From NCBI GenBank assembly GCA_947685225.1, contig CANTUV010000014.1:7936001-8000000 (forward strand): a DNA stretch of 64,000 nt, given 5' to 3'. Position numbers and translations under genes: made by a program. The notes below the pieces were generated by a model that saw only the letters and a program-made list of their open reading frames with translations, did not search any database and had not been told where the DNA came from. The number at the start of each line of letters is the position of its first letter. Positions within the stretch are counted from its first letter, which is position 1. Positions 56,127 through 64,000 of the stretch are shown piece after piece. This stretch comes from Garcia nutans. Lineage: Eukaryota > Streptophyta > Magnoliopsida > Malpighiales > Euphorbiaceae.

Positions 56127-58365
56127 ATGGATTTCTCTAGCCTAGAGGACTTCGACATCCCACTCCCTCCCTGGAATCTTTTACTCGAAGAGGAGAAGCA
56201 CAGCTCCCGGACCGGCTCCTATGAGGTAAGTACCTTCCCCTTTACTCATCTACTATGCATGCTTAGGAATTTTATTTATTTCTAGTAAAGAACTTAGAAA
56301 TAAATTCTAGGAATCTTTCCTTTACATGTACTTGAATTAGCTTTAGTAATGAACTACAAGTAATACTAGGCTTCACTAAGCTCTGCTATCAGTAATTATT
56401 TCTAGTAAAGAACTTAGAAATAATCCTCTAGGAAGTCAAATCCCACTGGGAAAGGAACTTAAATTTTTCTGAAGTTGCCCCCAAATTATTAGAAAATCTC
56501 TCTCTTTTTTTAGGACACTACGATTAGGATATCTATCGCCGAGAGTCCCATGAGCACTATTCCGGCTCACATCTTTAATGCTTGGCATTCGGTAGGGGAT
56601 CTTATCAGACCTGCTTTCCTCCAACGTTTGAGGACCATAAATGTAGGCAGAGATATCCACAGGGAGCTGATCTGCGCACTAGCCGAGCAATGGTAGCCCA
56701 CTACTGATACTTTCCATTTTGCTTGAGGGGAGATGACGATGACGCCTACCGACTTTTCCGTCATTTTTGGGATTCCCTTTGGCGTTGAGATGGTGTTCTA
56801 TGCTGACTGGCAGTGGGACATTCCTTCAACCGACATGGTTACTTTGATAGGGGTCGACTATCCTCGATATCACGCACCTCGCTGCATTCAGCGTAAGTGG
56901 CTTGTAGAGCATGCGCCAAACATCTATGCTCGCTACGAGGTAGATAATCTTGCTGCTGCCCAGGTGGCCAGGTTTACCCTGATTCTCCTATTTGCTAGCT
57001 CCTTCTTAGCAAACAGGAAGCACGCAGTGAATCTCAATGTGCTGAAGAGCCTTCTCGACCTGACACGACTTCAGACATACGATTGGGCTAACATGATGTT
57101 GTGTAGATTGTATGACGACATGTCAGATCTCTGCTATTCCTGCATTGCTCCACGCGGCCTGTACTACTTCTGGGAGGTAATGTAAAGAACATTTTCCTTA
57201 TCTTATATATGTTGACATACACCAATTCTGATATCCTCTTCATTTTTTCAGACTTGGGCTTACGAGAACTTTCCTGGTGTCACCCCTTTCCTTCGTGAGC
57301 TACCTGCCCCTACAGATCCTCTTTCTCCCATTGCTTGGAGATGGTATAGAGAGAGGATAGAAGCACTAAAGAGGAAGCTTCCTATCAGAGAGCTAAGATC
57401 ATTCTTCGACAGCTGCTCCATGGACTCGGTAAATACTTTATCCTCATCCTTATTTATTGTATTAGAGAAAATGATTCACTAACATAATAAATTTTTACAG
57501 GTTGTAAGCGATGTCTAGTCGGCTGTTAGAGTGGATTGTTCAGGATCACAGCTTTCAGCGATCACAGTTCCTGACTCACCGTCGATTCATACTTCCCCAT
57601 CCAGAGTATCGACGGTATTATCTCACTGAGAGAGTGACTTTCTAGATCGCCAATTTTCGTGCAGCTCCATTGGATCCCCCTAATGATATGCTATCTCTGA
57701 TGCTTCTGTCGATCACTGCGTCCCAATATGAGGGTGATCCCTTCGAGTCGGCCTATGTCCTGGATGATGATTATGATTTCTACTGCCTTCAGCGACTGAT
57801 GCCACGCATTGGGACACGGTTCGACCCTGCACCACCTCATCGGTCCTCCCATTCTTCAGTTCCCACTACTAGCACTTCGGGAGACCATCCCTCTACCAGC
57901 TGGCCAGCTGACAAACCTTCTTCCTCTAGGGCCGAGGCTTCTGCTTTCAGAGCTGGCCCATCATATACCGGAGCAAGTGGCAGTTCATCACATTTGAGGC
58001 CTCCCCCATCTATTCTTGCGGCTACCGATCAATCAGACCCTGCTTTGGCCGACCTAAGGCTACCTTATGATATTCGTTATCGTAAACCCGATGATTGGAT
58101 GACCCGACCGATCAGTGTGGAGGGTGTACCATATCGGAGCCTTGCTCACATCACTCAGGTATTCTATTAGAACTTTTCATGAAAAGGATTCATAATGTTC
58201 TCTTAAAATTGACTGTGATTCTATGCTTTTTTGCAGGTACCTACGGGACTAGTTGCTGACATGGCGACACTGATTACTGCTCTGTTGGATGAGTTGTCTG
58301 GTGCTTGGATTGATAGTGCTTATGAGAGGCAGGACAGGCCGCAAAGACGGAGAGCCCGGCGCTGA
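56127..58365 (+). pseudogene. Plant mobile domain (PMD) gene, five exons, broken by stops
   Basis: Exons 56127-56225, 56514-57176, 57252-57428, about 57501-58158 and 58237-58365, all with GT/AG borders. Exon 2 carries the PMD core: HELICALAEQW-like start, GEMTMTPTDFSVIFGIPF, YARYEVDNLAAAQVARFTLI, LYDDMSDLCYSC. Exon 3 adds WRWYRERIEALKRKLP. Exon 4 has RRFILPHPEYRRYYLTERV then a Ser/Pro-rich tail; exon 5 ends RRRARR. PMD proteins include Arabidopsis MAIN and MAIL1, which act with a PP7-like phosphatase in gene expression and transposon silencing, and PMDs also ride in transposons. Three in-frame stops (two TAG, one TGA; near 56694, 56726 and 57643) and a frame change at the start of exon 4 disable it. 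It is followed 420 bp later by the DUF7745-type gene. Confidence 0.75.
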
Positions 58366-58645
58366 TTTTTCATATTTGTCTTGTTTTCCTTTTGTATCTG
58401 GATTATATTCCTTCTGTACTTTGTACTTTCCATGTTTTTCACATGTTATTTGAACTTAGATATGAACCTGCACTTATTTGTTAGCATTAACAGCAAACAT
58501 GTATGTATGATGCTTGTCTTATAGAAATTTATTTTCAGAAAATCCCTGAAACAACCCCAAAAATAGTACCTAACAGGGCCTAAACAGGGCCAAAACACAA
58601 GAATTTCACAAAAACAAAAAAAAAAGGAACTGAAACTGGATCGGT

Positions 58646-58706
58646 GGCGGTTGGACCGCCGAGGCAGCGGTTGGACCGCCATCTGGGTCCAGGGCAGTAT
58701 ATAAAA
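58646..58706 (+). promoter_or_regulatory. Promoter of the DUF7745-type gene: two palindromes and TATA box
   Basis: GCGGTTGGACCGC at 58647-58659 and again at 58667-58679 are 19-52 bp upstream of TATATAAAA (58698-58706), which is 82 bp before the ATG. The palindromes are the same as in the LTR U3 array. Confidence 0.75.
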
Positions 58707-58787
58707 AATGGAACTGCAATGTATTTTTACGACTTTCAAGCCAGAAAACAGGTTTTTTACTGCAGGATTTTTATTTTTCCCTCAACA

Positions 58788-60102
58788 ATGAACCCTCTTT
58801 TTAACCATGTGATGCATGAATGGACCAAGAGCCTCCATAATGTTGAAAGGATCAATATGGGAAGATATGGATTGAAAGCTGTTGTTACTCTTAGAGGCGT
58901 AGCTGTAGATTGGGATTTCTTGCATTCTTGTATCAGATTTTGGGATCCCCAAGCTCACGTCTTTAGATTTGGTGCCCGGATGGACGAGATGTGTCCTCTT
59001 TTTGAGGAATTCTGCTCAATTATTGGATGTGACCCAAATGCCCCTCTTGTAAGGCATGAGGTTCGAGTTGGCTATGTAGGGTCTTTTCAGAGGCTTATCA
59101 ACTTTACAAGGCCTCAAGCTCAAGCTATGATTGTGGATGGAAATAAGGTGATGCTGCTTCCTTTGATTGATGCATTCCTGACTGCTAATTTTGAAGATGA
59201 GATTCAACTGAAGCATAGGATGCGAGCTTTTATTTTCTGCCTGTTAGCTGGGTTTCTTTTCAACCGTGACCCTGGCTTTGGAGATTTAAAGCTTTGCCCC
59301 ATGATTAGGCATATGGAAGAACTTAACTGCATTGAACTTAACTATTTAGAGTCTTGACAGAACTACACTTGGATTTGAAGATTGGACTGTTACTCCGATC
59401 ATTCTTCAGGTAATTTTGTTATACCTTTTGTTTCTTCTCATTTCATTTTTTTTCTTTGTAAATAGAAAGGATCTATTTTTTTTTCTTTAGGTTTGGCTGA
59501 GAGACCATCTCCGAGTGGTTGCCGCTCCCCATGCCTTGACTTATAACCCTTCTCAGTATCGTACTAGAAGAATCCAGGTTTCTTTTCCTTCTATGACCAG
59601 GTGGATTATCTGGTTGTATGAGCTTGGACCAGAAGAATTGCTGTGGTACATCTCTTGGTATGGAATTTCTCGCTTCATGGAGGCAAATGCAATGTATAAC
59701 CATGTCCACCTTCTTGGTTTCACTCATAGTACATGGTATAGTGCTTCTCGCGTCCTTAGGCAGATAGGGATTGATCAGAGGGTTCCTCTTCCTGTTGGGT
59801 TTACTATTGCTGCCCCTATTACTCCCGGAGTTACTCGAGTTGTTCTTCAAACTTGGGTTATGAACCATCAGATGATCAGGCCTTTTACAGAACCTTCCCT
59901 TATCCAGCCTACTCCAGAGTATAGAACTTGGTTTATAGCTGAAGTTTGGCCAATTGAAAAGCCAAGGAGGCATGCATTGCTGCAGGAGTTGGAGGGAGAG
60001 GAGGTGGTTCCTCTTAACGAGGAGAAGATAGATGCTGCAGAGAGTTCCAGAGCTAAGGAAGATACCGAAGACTCTGCCCCACGTAGGAGGCGTAGGATTT
60101 AG
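58788..60102 (+). pseudogene. DUF7745-type plant gene, two exons, one frameshift
   Basis: Start ATG at 58788, chosen because it follows the TATA box at a normal distance and begins the conserved part. Exon 1 (58788-59409) holds the family block FWDPQAHVFRFGARMDEMCP, then EEFCSIIGCDPNAP, LPLIDAFLTANFEDEIQ and IFCLLAGFLFNRD. Exon 2 (59491-60102) gives VWLRDHLRVVAAP, MTRWIIWLYELGPEELLWYI, STWYSASRVLRQIG, a Pro-rich TRVVLQTWVM part and a basic RRRRRI end. A one-base frameshift near 59340-59357 separates the exons' frames, so this copy is probably dead, though otherwise well kept. The function of the family is unknown. It faces the integrase of element C across a hairpin array, as does the pseudogene at 1400-2695. 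Confidence 0.75.
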
Positions 60103-60334
60103 ACCCTAGGGTTGACTCTATTGTCTGCTTTTTTGTATTGCTTTTACCTTTTTGGTTCATTTGACGCTTTGGACTTATGGTTTGACTCTTTTGATTGGTT
60201 TGATATTTCATGGAATGAATGACTCTTTTTGGAATGAATGACTCTTTTCGAAATGAATGACTCTTTTTGGAATGACTCTTTTATTTGCTTTCCAAGCATT
60301 ATCTACTTTATTTACTTGCTCTATTTTTTGCTTA

Positions 60335-60475
60335 AGCATTCTTTTCGGATTTTCAACTTAGCGAGCTCTTACCCATTCTTGCCTAAGCCGCCCTTTGCGG
60401 GTTTTTGACTTAGCGGGCCCCATTATTGCCTAAGCCGCCCTTTGTGGGTTTTTGACTTAGTGGGATTTTTCTTTC
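60335..60475 (+). repeat. Hairpin-forming tandem repeat between convergent genes of element C
   Basis: Three units of about 45-50 bp with TTGCCTAAGCCGCCCTTTG, CGGGTTTTTGACTTAGCGGG. CTAAG pairs with CTTAG and CCGC with GCGG. Same family as 2034-2262 and 2990-3098. Confidence 0.75.
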
Positions 60476-60479
60476 TTTT

Positions 60480-60627
60480 CTTTTCTCTCTTTTTTTTTAT
60501 GTTGGCAAAAGAAAAATGAATCAATGATTTTTATTAAAATTTAGACCGTGCTCAAGGAGAGCTGCCTACATATCTCGAATTAGTTTGCGAGAATCAGGTC
60601 TAATGTAGTTCCTTTTTGAGTGCTTCT
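60480..60627 (-). other. 3' flank of the element C integrase
   Basis: T-rich run, then GAGAGCTGCCTACATATCTC and GAGAATCAGGTCTAATGTAG. I recall very similar wording downstream of integrase in other Tat-type elements; its role is unknown to me. Confidence 0.45.
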
Positions 60628-61782
60628 TTATACATAATATCTCTTTAACTGATCCATGTTACATGGATTTGTGAATTCTAACCCATCCAAATCAGTTAAG
60701 ATGACGGCTCCGCCGGAAAGTATTTTCTTCAAAATGTAGTGTCCCGCCCAATGAGGACAAAACTTCCCACGAGGATCTGAAACAGGTGCTCTGATTTCTT
60801 TTAGGACCAAACAAACTTCTTCCAACTTCCGGTTTTTGACCTTTTTGTTAAAATGCCTAGCCATTCACCTTTGGTACCCTTGAATTTGATGTAGAGCTTG
60901 AAGTCTTTTTTCATCCAAACCCAACAACTGATGATGATAATTGCTGATCCATTCAGCTTCATTTATCTGATTTTCTTGAGTTATTCTCGCCGATTGAACT
61001 TCCAGTTCAATAGGGAGTACTGCTTCCATTCCGTACACCATTGAATACGGGGTTGCCCCAGTAGGGGTTCTAATTGATGTTCTATATCCCCACAAGGCCA
61101 ATGGCAACTTCTCATGCCAACCCCTATGTTCCTTGATCATTTTTTGTATGATCACCTTTATAAAATTATTTGCTGCTTCTACAGCTCCATTTGTTTGAGG
61201 TCTATAAGGAGAGGACTTATGATGCTGGACCTTCTTATCCTTCAAGAGTTTAGCAAACTCTTCTTGAAAATGTGTTCCATTATCAGTGATAATCTCAAAT
61301 GGCGTTCCGTACTGACAAAGGATGTTGGTTCGGACAAACCGTGCTGCCTTTTTGGCGTCTAATTCTGCATAGGAAGCTGCTCCAACCCACTTTGTGAAGT
61401 AATCCACTGCTACTAAGATAAACTGATGTCCATTCGAGGCTTTTGGATGTATTTTGCCAATTATATATATTCCCCAAGTAGCGAAGGGCCATGGAGAAGT
61501 GATTGGATTCAGGGCAACGGGAGGTTGCTTCTGCAGCTTAGCAAATATCTGACACTGATGGCATTCTTGCACAAATGTCACACAGTCTGTATTCATGGTG
61601 GACCAATAATATCCTAGATTGGCTATTTTTGGAGCCAAGGCGATCCCATACATATGCTGTCCTGATTCGCCACCATGTACCATTTCCATTATCCACTTAG
61701 CCTCTGCTTCATTCACACACCTTAGGTGCATTCCATTCCAACTTCTTTTGTAAAGGATATCTCCGTTAAGAATGTAACCCAT
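60628..61782 (-). pseudogene. Integrase of element C (complete, downstream copy)
   Basis: Runs from MGYILNGDILYK at 61782 through the zinc-binding region (VHGGESGQHMYG, ECHQCQ), core (VAVDYFTKWVGA, TDNGTHF with second Asp, NGAVEAANN with Glu) to HHQLLGLDEKRLQALHQIQG. After a TGA at 60863-60865 a C-terminal GPY/F-like part follows (60628-60864: DPRGKFCPHWAGHYILKKI, MDQLKRYYV). The first catalytic Asp, normally in WGMDIIG, is Tyr (WGIYIIG). The stop and this change make it inactive. Its first 640 bp are repeated at 61929-62568. Confidence 0.85.
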
Positions 61783-61925
61783 GGCTAGCTACCTTATTTC
61801 CCTCTGATCAACCTTTGATGATCCCTCCGGATAACTTCCATCCTTGAGATAACTCATAATATCCCAAAACCATGGCTTACCATCGGCCAAGTACATTATA
61901 TGGGCGGGATGTTTCTGAAGCTGAA
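61143..61925. repeat. 783-bp tandem duplication, copy 1
   Basis: Matches 61929-62711 with one difference seen (61751 G against 62537 A). The copies are separated by three bases (GAG), giving a 786-base offset, a multiple of three. Confidence 0.9.
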
Positions 61926-61928
61926 GAG

Positions 61929-62711
61929 TTTGTATGATCACCTTTATAAAATTATTTGCTGCTTCTACAGCTCCATTTGTTTGAGGTCTATAAGGAGAGG
62001 ACTTATGATGCTGGACCTTCTTATCCTTCAAGAGTTTAGCAAACTCTTCTTGAAAATGTGTTCCATTATCAGTGATAATCTCAAATGGCGTTCCGTACTG
62101 ACAAAGGATGTTGGTTCGGACAAACCGTGCTGCCTTTTTGGCGTCTAATTCTGCATAGGAAGCTGCTCCAACCCACTTTGTGAAGTAATCCACTGCTACT
62201 AAGATAAACTGATGTCCATTCGAGGCTTTTGGATGTATTTTGCCAATTATATATATTCCCCAAGTAGCGAAGGGCCATGGAGAAGTGATTGGATTCAGGG
62301 CAACGGGAGGTTGCTTCTGCAGCTTAGCAAATATCTGACACTGATGGCATTCTTGCACAAATGTCACACAGTCTGTATTCATGGTGGACCAATAATATCC
62401 TAGATTGGCTATTTTTGGAGCCAAGGCGATCCCATACATATGCTGTCCTGATTCGCCACCATGTACCATTTCCATTATCCACTTAGCCTCTGCTTCATTC
62501 ACACACCTTAGGTGCATTCCATTCCAACTTCTTTTATAAAGGATATCTCCGTTAAGAATGTAACCCATGGCTAGCTACCTTATTTCCCTCTGATCAACCT
62601 TTGATGATCCCTCCGGATAACTTCCATCCTTGAGATAACTCATAATATCCCAAAACCATGGCTTACCATCGGCCAAGTACATTATATGGGCGGGATGTTT
62701 CTGAAGCTGAA
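61929..62711 (-). pseudogene. 783-bp tandem duplication, copy 2, with partial integrase
   Basis: The second copy holds the linker and integrase from MGYILNGDILYK (62568) to the FIKVIIQ segment, then reads through the junction in frame into the linker of copy 1 (TLQLQKHPAHIMYLADGKP) and meets a TAG. It has the same Asp-to-Tyr change, so that mutation is older than the duplication. Confidence 0.9.
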
Positions 62712-62732
62712 CTTTCAATGGATGAATGGCTT

Positions 62733-62753
62733 CCCCCCCCCCCCCCCCCCCCC
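62733..62753. repeat. Run of 21 C
   Basis: On the coding strand this is a G21 run just after the second RNase H (SMVNIK, then Gly codons). With 21 bases the frame is lost; 19 or 22 would keep it. It lies 22 bp from the edge of the tandem duplication. Confidence 0.9.
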
Positions 62754-63770
62754 TTAATATTGACCATGGAAGCTAAAGTAGCCAGGGCATCAGCAAACTG
62801 ATTCTTTGCTCTTGGGAGATATTCGAAGGACAGATCATCGAATTGTTGTGCCAAATGATCAAGGCGTTGTAGGTAAGGAACCAAACACTCTTCTCTTATC
62901 TTCCATTTCCTTAAAGCTTGTGATACTATTAAAATAGAATCACCATAGACCTTTAGGTTCTTAATCCCTAATTCCAGGGCGGCTTCAAGCCCATTGATGC
63001 AAGCTTCATATTCTGCTTCATTGTTTGTGCAGCTAAAGTCAAGTTTAACTGCAAATGGAATGTATTCTCCACAAGGAGTTTTGAACACAACCCCGATTCC
63101 ATTTCCATGATAATTGGATGCCCCATCAAAGTACATCTCCCAAACACTCCTTTCCACATTCAAGAGGTCTTCGTCAAGGAAATTCATTTCTCGCATCTTG
63201 TCTTTTACGGGCAATTCTGCTAACTGGTCAGCTATTGCCCCACCTTTCACAGCTTTCCTTTGAATGAATTTTAGGTCAAAGGCTGCCAATGTTGACACCC
63301 ACTTTGCCATTTTGCTGTCCAAAACAGGCCTCTCCATAAGGAATTTCAAGGGACTCTGTTCTGCGATGACATAAGCAGTGTAAAAAGACAAGTAGTGTTG
63401 TAACTTTGTGCAAGCCCAATACAACACTAAACACAACTTCTCAATCTTGTTATACTTTAACTCATAGTCCAACATCCTTTTGCTGAGGTAGTAAATTGCA
63501 TTTTCCACCTTTGTACCTTCGGTCTCTTGAGCTAGCATTGCCCCCATGGCTTCATCTGTTACAGACAAATACAAGAGCAGAGGTTTTCCCATTCTGGGAG
63601 GTTGCAGAATTGGCAGACTTAACAAGTATTCTTTGATCTTGTCAAAGGCCTTCTGGCAGTCTTCATTCCATTCTTGTGAAGTACCTTTCCTTAGTAGCTT
63701 AAAGATGGGACCACAAGTCTCTGCCAACTGCGATATGAATCGACTGATATACTATAATCTACCTAGCAAA
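62754..63770 (-). pseudogene. RNase H and second (archaeal-type) RNase H of element C
   Basis: An open frame of more than 300 codons. First half: RNase H with PLLLYLSVTDEAMGAMLAQ, IYYLSKRMLDYELKYN, KLCLVLYWACTKLQHYL. Second half (about 62770-63160): YFDGASNYHGNGIGVVF (Asp), CTNNEAEYEACINGLEAAL (Glu), KVYGDSILIVSQAL (Asp), KNQFADALATLASM (Asp), so all four catalytic acids of the second domain are present. This is the best preserved enzyme domain in the window. It ends in the poly-G run. Confidence 0.9.
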
Positions 63771-64000
63771 CCTCGAATCTCCTTTTCTGTTTTTGGTGGA
63801 GGCATTTCCAGAATAGCCTTTGACTTTGCTGGATCAATTTCTATTCCTTTCTTGCTGACCAAATATCCCAAAAATAAGCCTGATGTTGCAACAAAGAGGC
63901 ACTTTGCAGGATTAAGCTTCAAATTGTACTTGCGAAGTCTAAGGAAAAACTTCTCAAGTGCTTCAACGTGCTCTTCTGGAGATTTTGATTTGAAAATCAT
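63752..64000 (-). CDS. Reverse transcriptase C-terminal part of element C, truncated by window edge
   Basis: HVEALEKFFLRLRKYNLKLN, KCLFVATSGLFLGYLVS, GIEIDPAKSKAILEMPPPK and EIRGLLGRL are the palm-thumb end and connection of a gypsy RT. The catalytic YVDD lies beyond position 64000. A stop after GRL at the joint with RNase H shows a break here too. Confidence 0.9.
   Translation of the reverse strand: MIFKSKSPEEHVEALEKFFLRLRKYNLKLNPAKCLFVATSGLFLGYLVSKKGIEIDPAKSKAILEMPPPKTEKEIRGLLGRL

Larger units (their letters stand above)
54995..64000 (-). mobile_element. Element C: Tat/Ogre-type retrotransposon with opposite-strand cargo genes, 5' part outside window
   Basis: From left: 3' LTR (54995-55939), polypurine tract, two plus-strand genes (PMD and DUF7745 type), hairpin array, then on the minus strand integrase, second RNase H, RNase H and RT running out of the window. 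The dual RNase H defines the Tat/Ogre lineage. Stops, a frameshift, a tandem duplication and a G-tract expansion make this copy non-autonomous. It interrupts Athila element D; the five bases before it are GGAGG. Confidence 0.8.

Noticed and set aside
58446..58739. 97-codon minus-strand frame upstream of the DUF7745-type gene
   Set aside because: It overlaps the 3' region of the PMD gene and the promoter palindromes; no family similarity.
1..64000. tRNA, rRNA or other structural RNA genes
   Set aside because: I looked for tRNA T-arm/acceptor patterns and rRNA wording and found only PBS fragments of 10-18 bases.

Overview
The window is plant nuclear DNA, almost certainly from a eudicot. It is AT-rich, intron-containing and packed with Ty3/gypsy retrotransposons of the Tat/Ogre and Athila lineages, which are plant-specific. 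It also holds a Mutator-like DNA transposon, MITE-like hairpins and telobox (AAACCCTAA) clusters. I see no intact cellular gene, rRNA, tRNA or CRISPR array. It reads as nested, decaying repeat-rich heterochromatin. The species cannot be named from the sequence.

Layout. 1-21545 is element B, a Tat-type element read on the minus strand. Its 5' LTR (19541-21545), PBS, gag, protease, G-patch, RT, RNase H and second RNase H run leftward; integrase lies at 2941-4380; two plus-strand cargo genes lie at 1-2700. Element A (4453-14003) is a gag-only relative inserted into B's second RNase H domain with a 5-bp duplication (ATAAA). B itself interrupts a DUF1985-type gene (21546-23599). 26110-29864 is a Mutator-like element with about 200-bp inverted repeats and a 9-bp duplication (TTTTTATCC). 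It holds a broken MURA-type transposase and a small GRF zinc-finger/membrane gene. 30840-32720 is CACTA-like repeat debris with a 141-bp near-perfect hairpin MITE. Element E (34470-43321), a sibling of A with duplication TATAC, splits an older 506-bp tandem duplication. 45121-45985 is a tandem array of about 120 bp x 7. 45993-54994 is element D, an Athila element (minus strand) with an env-like ORF. Its 5' part is cut off by element C (54995 to beyond 64000), a second autonomous Tat-type element.

How the parts work together. B and C share a plan: retroviral-type genes on one strand and, between integrase and the 3' LTR, two intron-containing genes on the opposite strand. In C these are a plant-mobile-domain (PMD) gene and a DUF7745-type gene; in B they are an unrecognised gene in the PMD position and a DUF7745-type pseudogene. 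In C the LTR U3 carries nine copies of a short palindrome (about GCGGTTGGACCGC) just upstream of its TATA box. Two more copies sit just upstream of the TATA box of the DUF7745 gene. The Athila element shows the same design with a different motif: an array in the LTR U3 and another upstream of the env-like ORF. So in two lineages the LTR promoter and an internal accessory-gene promoter share a family-specific palindromic array. I consider this, with the antisense cargo pair, the most interesting content of the window.

Limits. Boundaries of LTRs and target duplications were read by eye. Exon limits are inferred from GT/AG borders. Family calls come from motif recognition, not database searches.
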